Assembly: GCA_020747065.1 (NCBI GenBank)
Contig: JAGMVK010000011.1
Coordinates: 186,001 to 250,000 of the forward strand
Length of the DNA: 64,000 bases
Source of the DNA: Cadophora sp. MPI-SDFR-AT-0126
Taxonomy: Eukaryota > Ascomycota > Leotiomycetes > Helotiales > Ploettnerulaceae
Direction: 5' to 3'
A model generated the notes under the pieces. The model had not been told where the DNA came from and did no database searches. It saw only the letters and a list, made by a program, of their open reading frames with translations. Positions within the stretch are counted from its first letter, which is position 1. Each line of letters begins with the position of its first letter. Position numbers and translations under genes: made by a program. Shown here in pieces: positions 47,676 to 56,754 of this stretch.

Positions 47676-48334
47676 CTAACAATAATGACTTCTAGCAGCT
47701 CCTGCTCCAATCCACCTCTCCCTCCCCCTCTCCCTCCACTGCTCCCTCTCCCTCTCCCACTGATTCCGCTCCCTCTCCCTCTCCATCTCCAAACGCTCTA
47801 TCCCCCTCTCCCGTAGCCGCCTCTCATTCTCTCTCTCCCTCTCCAACTGCTTCCTCTCATTCTCTCTCTCCCTCTCCCACTGCTTCTTCTCCCTCTCCCT
47901 CTCCGTCTCCCACTGCTTCTTCTCCCTCTCCCTCTCCATCTCCCACTGCTTCTTCTCCCTCTCCCTCTCCCTCTCCCACTGCCGCCTCTCCCTCTCCCTC
48001 TCCCTCTCCAACAGCCCCATCTCCAGCTCCTTCTGCCATACCCACTGCCTCCTTTCCCTCTCCCTCTCAGTCTCCCACTGCTCTCGAGATCGTTCCAGTT
48101 CTGTCTTGGTCGCGAGACTATAAACGTAAAGAATTAGTAACAGTCATTGACAGGTTGAACAAATAATCACCCGCAGACGCTCCCTGCCCGTCGGACAACC
48201 CAGAAAATAAACATGGACCAATAAGGTCCCAGTAATGCGAGCCCGAGGGCTGCAATCGTCATTCCCCAGCCCGACAGAGTTAAACAATGGTCTGAAAGAC
48301 CCGTTGTAGCAGTTGTAGCAATAGTAGTATTCAT
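47676..48334 (-). CDS. Membrane protein with E/R-rich 11-residue repeat helix
   Basis: Supported part: complement(join(47676..48117,48171..48334)), 201 aa from the ATG at 48332-48334. A Thr-rich start leads to a hydrophobic segment (MTIAALGLALLG then YWSMFIFWVV), RR, and then across a 53-nt intron (GTGATT donor, TATAG acceptor) a ~145-residue segment almost free of hydrophobics: ELERSREQWETERERERRQW and repeats of QWEREREREKK. This should form a long single alpha helix or coiled coil on the cytosolic side. A further 5' exon starting at the ATG at 48596 (MATAVFLLVEG, signal-peptide-like) is possible, but I could not find a donor in phase. Function unknown. Confidence 0.55.
47866..47998. repeat. 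33-bp tandem repeat
   Basis: Four near-identical copies of a ~33-bp unit (beginning TCTCCCACTGC on the plus strand) encode the 11-residue block QWEREREREKK on the minus strand. More diverged copies extend to about 47705 and 48090. Confidence 0.7.
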
Positions 48335-48939
48335 ACTAGCTGTAGTGATAATAGTAGTGATAGTGACAATGAAAAAAAAAACAGAAGAAACTAAGAACAA
48401 GAGGGGAACGGTAGATACTTCTACCCTTGGTCAAGGGAAAGAAAGGAAGGAGAGACTTAAAAACACTGTAATAAATCGAAGGAGTACGGTAAATAACAGA
48501 AGGAACGAGGAAAGACAGGTGCTTGCTTACTGCCACCGCTTGACTATAGCCGGTCGAAGTTGCTCCTTCCACCAGGAGAAATACCGCCGTCGCCATAACA
48601 AAGATCGTGATTGTGGCTGTAGTCTAGGAATCAATACAATTGATTCTGTGATTTCCTTAGTTTCCTATGAAATAAAATCGTCAGTATACACTTCATACAT
48701 GGAAATCTTATTCTTTCTCCTTACATGAGAATCACTCCAACAAAGATGTTCTAAGTCTGACATTTTTTCTTTCGTGTTTTTTAGAGAAGGAGAATTTTTA
48801 TCAAGAGAAATGAATGTTAACCAATTTAAAAAGAAGATAATCGTGTGTTCGCTTAGGAGGCTAGTTACACAAGTCCGGTCACTTAGGACACATCGGAATT
48901 GTTGGAAAAGGCCTATGCTAGTTGGCCCTAACACGCCCT
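48335..48939. other. AT-rich region between repeat gene and truncated dehydrogenase
   Basis: AT-rich, with homopolymer runs, no recognisable gene. Its right end (~48920-48940) is where homology to the Gfo/Idh/MocA family abruptly begins, so it probably marks an insertion or deletion breakpoint. Confidence 0.45.
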
Positions 48940-49671
48940 AGATGGGCAGCGGCAGATTTCACTATCCAAGCGGGCTTTCTCCCAACGAAAGATAACAGAT
49001 TCGATTATGACCTTGCTGGTGGCAGTTTGATGGATGTCGGGACGTACAGCATCGCCTCGCTTCGAGATGTCTTCCACGATGAGCCTGTCAAGTGTACTTC
49101 TGCGACGGCCAGACTCATGCCTAAGCCCAGCGACCAGAGAGTCGATGTTGGTTTCGGCGCGGAATTCAAATTTCCCAATGGAGGCATTGGCACCGTCGAA
49201 GCAGATCTCGCGTGCAAGACCTGGCTTGGGTTGCCGAGTATTAAGATGCCAAAGATTGTGGTCAAGTGCAGAGATGTAGAAATCGACGATGGTCCTGGAT
49301 CGCCGAAGCATATCATGTCGAGGACAATTACGTTTTGGGGGTTTCTCTTCGCGCATTTCTGGCATAGGATTCAAGTGTGCGAGAAACATGTTTGGAGTGA
49401 AAGTGGAACCGGGAAAGTGATCAAGAAAAAAGAAGAGAAGAGGAATCTTACGGCCTATATCTGGGATGAGGGGGAGAAGAAGGGTGATGCACATTGGACT
49501 ACGTATCGGTATATGCTGGATGAATTTGTGTGCAGGATTCGAGGGGAGAAGGGAACTGGAGCTTGGATTGATGGAGAGGACTCGGTGAACCAGATGAAGA
49601 TGATAGACTCTGGTTACGTGAAAGCTGGTCTACCACTCCGGCCTACAAACACGTATAAGCCAGAAATTTAG
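48940..49671 (+). pseudogene. 5'-truncated Gfo/Idh/MocA dehydrogenase
   Basis: An open frame covers the C-terminal substrate/dimerisation domain of a D-xylose/dihydrodiol dehydrogenase-like protein: RFDYDLAGGSLMDVGTYSI (the conserved GGxxxDxG segment), GTVEADLACKTWLG, FVCRIRGEKG, and NQMKMIDSGYVKAGLPLRP. The N-terminal NAD(P)-binding Rossmann domain (~130-150 residues) and its GxGxxG motif are absent, and there is no ATG until inside LMDVG. No splice acceptor linking to a plausible upstream exon was found. It is most likely a relic whose 5' half was lost. It may once have belonged to the neighbouring sugar locus. Confidence 0.75.
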
Positions 49672-50272
49672 GGGTACCGGCTTTCGTGACTTGGGATTAC
49701 AAGCACGCATCCTTCACAGATTCGGATGTTCGATGCTGATGGATTGGAAGAAATCTCATTGGATGAGTTGGAGAAGTGTAACCAAGACATGGAAGACTTG
49801 GTGGCAGGTGTCAATCGAGAAGAGGCTACAGGTCTGTGATTGGGGTCGAAGTAGTAGAGTTTCTTTTGGGGAATTTCTAGCATGCTGCCGAAGGCTGGTG
49901 TTACTTTTACCATGTTGCAGGAGGCAGGTAGCCTCCCCTACATAGATCTTGCATCCATAACAGCCTCTGTTGACTGAAGTCGCGTGCGGCTAGGAGGACT
50001 TCAAATGATTAAGTATTGTTGGGTCGAGACCGCAGGCGCTATTCAATATCTTTCGGTTCAACCCTTGTGATAAAGACGGTTCTTTCAAACTTCTTTTAAT
50101 TGTCGACTCCTTGTTGGCTCCCATTGAGGCATTGACTTGTTTCTCGACGACAATCGAAAAATCACGCCAACATTAGAGGACAGTCAGGGGAAGATTGATA
50201 TAATAGTATCCCTCGGGTATATCATTATTCCTTGCACAATGCCAGACTTTTGCTTAGCATCCTCTTCTTCAA
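49672..50272. other. Intergenic region
   Basis: Short coherent acidic frame around 49715-49840 without a family match; otherwise nothing recognisable. Confidence 0.45.
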
Positions 50273-51332
50273 ATGGCGCCTCTCAACGATTCGGATGAGG
50301 TAAGGTCCTTCTACAACAGCGTCGAGAATCTTGGTGCTGATTTCCGGAAGAACGAAAGCCGCATCAAAGGACTCCGTGCTTTCAATAACTGGATCAAATG
50401 CGCTCTCATTCACAAATTCGCCGTGATAGACGACCGTCAATTTGTTCAAAGACAGGGTCTCCAAGAACATGCTACAGATGATGCAAAGGGACAGTCTCCC
50501 GGCATTCATGTCCTCGAAATCGGATGTGGCAAGGCGGCGATCTACACAAATGGCACAAAGCCCCTCACAAGGTAGCAGTATACGTCGGTCTCGACCCCGC
50601 AGAAATATCAATCCAGCAAGCGCAGGAACGGTGGGAAGGGTATCAGAGAACGCTGAAATACGGAAATGCGGTATCACGCGCGGAGTTCTACACGCAAGAC
50701 TGCTTTGGAAAGTCGCTCGAGCGAATTCCAGCCGTTCGAGAAATTGGATTCGCTCCTGGAATAGGCGCGGGTTTCGATATTGCGAGCATGATGTTCTGTA
50801 TGCATTACGCCTTCGAAAACGAGACCACTGTCCGGATGATGTTTGGGAATATTACTAGTGCGTTGAAACCGTGTGGGAGACTGATCGGTTGTGTCCCCAG
50901 CTCGAAGGTTATAAGTAAGCATATCCGGGAGTTCGAAGCGACGTTAGGGACATTGGAATTAGGTGAATACCAGCCTTCTGTTGCGTGGGGTAATGAGATC
51001 TATAATGTTCGTTTCCCGGGAAAGACTCCAGTGGATGGAGTCTTTGGTTCCCTGTTTGGGGACAGGTATTTCTTTTCTCTAGCTGAGGCTGTGGAGGCGC
51101 CTGAGTATGTTGTGCCCTGGGAGCTATTCTGCGAATTAGCGGGAGAGTATGATCTGAAGTTAAAGTACTGTAAGCCTTTTGATGAGGTCTGGGAAGAGAG
51201 AGGGAAGATGAGTACTTAGCTCGCTTGAGTAAGGAGATGGGGGTTGTGAATGGGGAAGGAACATTTCTTGTGAGCGATCAAGAGATGGAAGCTGTAAGGC
51301 TCTACCTTGCGTTTTGTTTCTGTAAGGTTTGA
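50273..51332 (+). pseudogene. mRNA cap guanine-N7 methyltransferase copy with two frameshifts
   Basis: The three plus frames in succession match the RNMT/Abd1 family over its catalytic domain. Frame one runs 50273-50533 (VRSFYN, ESRIKGLRAFNNWIK, VLEIGCGK). Frame two runs 50533 to about 51203 (GGDLHKW, IASMMFCMHYAFE, WGNEIYNVRFPG). Frame three runs from about 51204 to a stop at 51330-51332 (YLARLSKEMGV and a VSDQEMEAVRLYLAFCF tail). Each change equals loss of one G in a G run, the first exactly inside the SAM-binding motif I. Normally this essential nuclear enzyme methylates the 5' cap guanine at N7 using SAM, so an intact gene must exist elsewhere. Assembly indels are the alternative explanation. 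Confidence 0.8.
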
Positions 51333-51688
51333 GTAGATCTTGATCTTGGCCGATTCAACACTGCATTTGATCTTTGGAGAAAGACCTTGTCCCCCAAAGC
51401 CCTCCCCTTGACAAGGGGGTCAAGAGAACGATTCATATAGATACTGTAGAGATTACAAGCGACACGTACAGTACTGTAAAAGAATACTAGCTTTAAATTA
51501 TACAAATTGATGCAAGACCTTTTAAAGTTTCATGCCTGAAAGAAAAATTCGCCGGTAGCATCCTTCATTGTCCGTCCGGTTCTTTGTCCTTGATCAGAAT
51601 ACTTAGCTTTCCCTCTGTCCAGATCTCTTGTCTGAGCATGCCCATGAGTAAGAATTCCGAGTAGTTATGCTTAGAGGAATTGATTCCA
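51333..51688. other. Intergenic region
   Basis: Nothing recognisable. It separates the methyltransferase relic from the KANSL3/TEX30-like relic. Confidence 0.5.
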
Positions 51689-53002
51689 ATGGACTCGAAG
51701 GTCGCAATTATGTCGAATCCAGAAGGCCTAGGGTGCTCAGATATCGGGAAAGCAGACGTGCAAGCAGTGATGAGAATCCCACCTCAGCTACCTGTGGAAA
51801 GAATCGACTCCTCAGTCCAGACTTCGCCCAATCACAGTACACACTGCCGTTTATACCATACACCAAACCTTCCGGCGTCAGTCGTCGACCATCCAGGACC
51901 ACCGCCAGTACCTCCTAGCGCACCAAGACGCCTGCGACGCAGGACGAAGAGTGATTCTGAGAAGAGCCGGAAGTCTCTGATCAAGCACTATAACGAGCGA
52001 GTAGCGCGGTATAACGCCGCTCTCAAAGCATTTAAGTCGCGGAAAGAGATCTGGGAGGAAAAATATAACGAATATGTCGATTCGCTGAACCTCGAGAGCA
52101 TCGATCCTGTAGATGACGATCACGACGCCGCTGAGGAAGCAGAGAAACTCAGGAAAGAGAGCATGCAAACCAACCTCATTGCCGCTGCGAAGCCCCTCGT
52201 TGTCTTCACACATGGTCGCAACTCGACTCTGGAGGATGCGCATATCACTGCTTTTTGCCAGGGATTTGGACGTGAAGCTCCGATCTTGCTGTTCAAGGAT
52301 ACACGGCCTGAACCCCGGCGCATCCATGTTTTCCGGACACTGGTAGATAGCTATCCGAGTATCAAAGCTTTCTCTGGTCGGAGTGCTGGGGCAAGAAACG
52401 CCTCGAAGGCTTCCATTGAGATTTTGCCTCTTGATTTCATTGTTGATCTGCCCACTTTGTTCCTCGCTAATGTTGCTCACTTTAGTCCACACTCCCGCTA
52501 AACGCCTGATCTTCTTCACATACCCCCTAGTCCGAGACTTGAACTATCGTTACGCGGACCTCCTCACCCTCGGCTCCGACATTTCGGTCCTCTTCGTAGT
52601 CGGCGACGGTGACCCCTTAGCTGTGGAAACACACTTACGCGAGGTACGCCATCGAATGCGTGCCAAATCATGGTGGATAAAGTTGATCAAGGGCGACCAC
52701 TCCTTCAAACAGTGGACCGAAGACGAGATGGAGAACACTTTAGACATCGCGGGCCAGCTTGCTGCTATCTGGGCGAAGGAGGAGAATTGGATCCGGATTT
52801 GTCGGAGATGGTTCTGAAGAGCAAGTTTGAGACCGGCCAGGCGGAATGGACGGCCTGGCAGCCACCTGCGCCTGGAACGCCGAAGCCTGGAGCATTCTTT
52901 ACTGTTACTGCTGAGGGAGGGGAGACGGCGACTGGGGCGAGGAGTCTTGCGTTCAGCTTACCACCTGTTGAGACTAGATGGACTGGAAACAGAGGCAAGT
53001 AA
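51689..53002 (+). pseudogene. KANSL3/TEX30-type alpha/beta hydrolase gene, probably broken
   Basis: The first exon frame (51689 on) holds a basic/Pro-rich N-terminus and a predicted coiled helix (~residues 90-140). Then come LVVFTHGRNSTLEDAHITAF and the nucleophile elbow GRSAGAR. The continuation KRLIFFTYPL, VVGDGDPLA and KGDHSF (acid and His of the triad) is in another frame from 52486. A 70-nt intron with a CTAAT branch and TTTAG acceptor fits, but its donor (52416) reads TTGAGA instead of GTGAGA. Near 52784 a one-base shift is again needed to reach ELDPDLSEM and the C-terminal region ending at 53002. Unspliced, the frame stops at 52501 before the His. Family role: hydrolase-like subunit or cytosolic hydrolase of unclear substrate. 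Confidence 0.7.
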
Positions 53003-54266
53003 GTCGAACCGACTAACTTGTTAGAGCGGCTTGAAAAAAAGCCAAAGCGTTCGTTTTGCTATTCGAACTACTTGGGGACATCAAAATAAGTGTACAGCTG
53101 AATTAACAATGGTTTTCGCTACTGGATTCGCGGTATGTGCGAGACAACTGTACTCAGCATCGTGATTCAAAACCATTCGCTTGTATGTGGTCAAGAAGCT
53201 TGAACCTGCCATCTCAGCACCATCGCAGGATGGGATACTGCGTTTCGATTCTTAGCACACAACAGCACCGACGTCTCGCTCAGTTGCCCAGCCGTCTCCA
53301 AATCGTGGTGGTGTTTTCATTTGGTTTATATCTGTACTGCTTCCCGCGAGGCTGACAATCTGGGAGAGCTAAGTATCACTTCAACAGTAGCAGGTCAAAA
53401 TGAAGCTAGTCTTCGGAAGCACAACCCTATTTTAACATCAAGTAAACAAGGCGAAGGTAACAAGCGAGAGCCGACTGTCGAGGCAGACAGGAGATGGAGT
53501 AAAGTGGGCAAAACATGATGCAAAACGAATTCCGGTCCACCTCTCTCCACTAATATCCACACCCATCTCCGCTTCATGCGCCACAGCTGCCAAGTCCTCG
53601 GCAGTAAACCGAAGTGGCGTAGCTTCATCCCCCATCCAAAAGTTAAAGTCTCACCGCAACCTGACTCTCTTCATCTTCCCTCGTACCTCCTCACCGCAGC
53701 AAACAAATGAGATCCCGTATCATTCCTTTGATCTACCCAGCTACTGATCATTATGTGTCCTTTCAATGTGAACTTACATCAGCACACTCAGCTCTATGAC
53801 CTTACCTCCGCATGATTGGGTGCGGAATTGTTGGTGGGCATCCCCATGTCTCAGCCGCTGAGGCAGGGCAGTGAGCAGCCGACCCCCATTTCGATCGTCC
53901 CAAGACCTAAATATGACACCCAGGCGGATGTAGGCAGGGGCTGATGACAGCCCTGTAGGCAGGCGCGTGTGTAACGATCATCATCCTTTCCCGTTGCTTT
54001 ATATTAACGCCCGATCTCGCGCTTCATATTCGAGATCAGCTCTGCCTTGTCTTTTCCATTCTCACGATTTATTTTTTGTGTAACGATTCCCTGTTCAAAG
54101 TCCAGTGTTGTTGAGCGGATTTGGGTCAAATGGGATGATTAGCGAGCGCTGATCACTATTTGTTTTGCGATACGAACCCTGAAAATTCGATTTCAGTGCA
54201 AAAAATATCTCTCGTCCGACTTGTACTGCTTCACGTCAACGGTATTTCATTGAGCCTAGAATCATC
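53003..54266. other. Intergenic region
   Basis: No gene is supported in 1.26 kb. The last 300 bases before 54267 are pyrimidine-rich and contain a TATATTAAC stretch near 54000, consistent with a promoter. Confidence 0.5.
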
Positions 54267-56329
54267 ATGTCTTCACTATACACCAAATTCTACGGTTCCC
54301 AAGTCGGCGGGAAAACCACAACACCGCACTCCTACACCAGCTCGCCTCTCGGCCTCCTGAAGCATGACATCCTCTCAGCCTTGAGTTTCTACCTCAACCT
54401 CCCCTACATCATATTTCCACTAAGACCACAACTATCGGGACCACTATGCGAACTATACCCTTCACGCGGCAATCTATACGACATGTTCTTGCATCTGATC
54501 TTAATCATTATGCAATTACCATTCGTGCTCAGTGTGCCATTTTGGCTCATGTTTCCGGTCTGGACGGTTGTTGGAGGTGTGGCGGTGTTTGTGATAGTTA
54601 ATGAGAGTATTTGCTTCTTGCTGAATGGAAAGGAGATGAAGGTGGAAAGTAAGAAAGAGTATGCGGAGAGGAAGAAGGAGCATGAGCACGAGCAGTGGAT
54701 TTTCTTGAATGGTGTTGCTGTTGGGTTCGTTCCCCTGCCCCGCGTTCTCTACCTCGATTTGTGTCATTTTAATGATGTCCTCCGCTTGCAACTCTTGCTT
54801 ACATCTATACAGACGAAATTGGCTACAGAGTAATGTCGACAGACTAGCACTTACATTCGGACGTCCCGTACTAGGAGTTCATAACAAAACGTACTTCCCC
54901 TCCATTGCAAGTCTGGATTTCTCAACACCCCCACTAACGTGCAAATAGAAACGGTATTATATTCGACGTCCTCCAATGTCTAATCCAACGCAACTTCACC
55001 TACGCAACACAAGACGTACGAGACTGCTACAGCATCGTCAAATCCACGCTCTACCAACCGCACCTCACAAAAGTAATCTTCATCCTGCACTCCCAAGGCG
55101 CCATCGAAGGCGGACTGATCATCGACTGGCTGCTTCAAGAAGTACCACAGGACTTGCTAGCAAAGCTGGAGGTGTATACATTCGGGAATGCAGCGAACCA
55201 TTTCAATAATCCACATTTGCATTTGTTGAGCCAGCATGCTGCCTTGATGCATCCGAAGACGCCAGCGACGACGAAAACCACGACGAGTGTACATTATCAC
55301 GATCCAATTCATCCCGTGCCAAATACTCATTCTACGCCTCTCCCGCATCCAGATTTCAGATCGAATGATGCAGCTCCCAACGTAAATCCCAATCCCGGTG
55401 CCACCCTCACAAACGGCACACCTCTCACCACCACCTCGCCGCCCACGCCAAAACCCATAACCCGGCAAATCTCCCGCCAGGAATCCACCTCGGGCAAAAC
55501 AATCCGCTACATCGAGCACTACGCACACACATCCGATTTCGTAGCCTGCTGGGGCGTGCTGCACTTCACCAAGAACTTCTCCTTAGGCCCCTCGGCGCCG
55601 CGATTCATGGGACGTGTGTTTGAGAGGGGTGGGCAGGGAGGTCATCAGATGAATATGCATTATTTGGATGGGATGTTTCCTTTGAAGCCTGTAGGTGCTG
55701 CTCCCTCGGAGATAAGTGGCAGTGGCAATGGAGCTCAATCTGGGAATCCCAACCCATCCATGATCTCTCGGCTCGGATCGCGTCTCGGCCTCACATCCTC
55801 CTCCTCCTCACAAACCCCCAAAGCCAAAGGCGGAATAGGCAATTCCGGCTTCCTCGGCGCAAACGAAGACCCCGACGGCAACGAGTTCATGCACAGTATC
55901 CTCGAGCTCGGCCTTGGAGACGAGAACGAGAGCGATGATAGAGATGACGTTCAGGAACGGAAGGCCGAGCGCGAAGGTCTCGCTATGTCGTACCTAGGCG
56001 CACACGGCGAGGCGCTTGAGGATGCGGATGGTGAGGGGGAAGATGGTGTGAAGGTTAGGGATATGAGTCCGATTTCCCCGGCGACGATGAGGAGGTTTGA
56101 GAGGAGTGCTTTGGCTATGACTTCTGCACAGAGGTTGGATGGGAGGGGAGGGAAGCTCGTGAATGGTGAGGGGAGTAAGAACGAGGATGTGAGTGGGAAG
56201 GGGGATGGAAAGGATGAGAAAGTAAGGTTTAGGGTTAAGGATTTGAGTCGTTTGTGGTTGTATGTTAATGGGAAGAGTCCGAGGATGGATGAGACGGATG
56301 TGGGGATTGCGAGGATGGCTACGATTTAG
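54267..56329 (+). CDS. Membrane-anchored alpha/beta hydrolase-like protein (fungal conserved)
   Basis: Model: join(54267..54724,54813..54890,54949..56329), 638 aa, both introns canonical and phase-consistent. Two hydrophobic segments (around residues 75-115) precede a charged EYAERKKEHEHE linker. The catalytic-like part has VDRLALTFGRPVLGVHNKT, then VIFILHSQGAIEGGLIIDWL with a nucleophile-type HSQG, and VYTFGNAANHF. Downstream are a Pro/Thr-rich stretch, a conserved RYIEHYAHTSDFVACWGVLHF block and a long acidic, disordered C-terminus. This layout fits a family of fungal DUF676-like lipase-fold proteins. Activity is unproven. Confidence 0.82.
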
Positions 56330-56754
56330 TCTAATGGAAGTATGCAGCGACGGATAATGTGTTTCTTGAACCAGCAGGAATACACATGAATGTTCTTGTG
56401 TTGACTTCAGCCCTCACAATAATGCGGCCAGGATGGGGCAGCGAAGAGGGACGCAAGATGCACGAGGTATGTGAGAAGGAGTATAGGTGGAGAGCACGGA
56501 GAAAAAAATGAAGAACGTGTGATATCTTGCTTGTTTGCTTTCGAGCTGTTTACAGTATTCGAGCGAAAAGCTCGGCTAACTAATGCTCCTGCCCAACTAG
56601 TAGCTACCGCTCTACCTATGCAATGCAGTGCTGTGATATGATGCAATGTGATGCATGTAACCTATGTCCAAAATTTGCTTTCCTCTTTGTCAACCCTCCC
56701 GCCAAACACCAGTATTCCACTCCTTCCAGCCCACCACCCAGGAACCCGTTTCAC
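56330..56754. other. Intergenic region between convergent genes
   Basis: A 425-bp spacer with no recognisable feature. Confidence 0.5.

Noticed and set aside
47857..48045. Gly/Glu-repeat frame on the minus strand overlapping the E/R repeat
   Set aside because: It is a frame shadow of the 33-bp minisatellite. The E/R frame alone continues across a good intron into a membrane segment.
48336..48596. Minus-strand frame MATAVFLLVEG as a separate gene
   Set aside because: More likely a 5' exon of the E/R-repeat gene, but I could not find a phase-compatible donor, so it is mentioned there only.
49668..49945. Short frames downstream of the truncated dehydrogenase
   Set aside because: No recognisable motif; the acidic stretch on the plus strand is too short to support.
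52999..53024. Possible terminal intron (GTAAGT...TTAG) in the hydrolase relic
   Set aside because: Only 26 nt long, below the workable size for fungal introns; the TAA at 53000-53002 is the simpler end.
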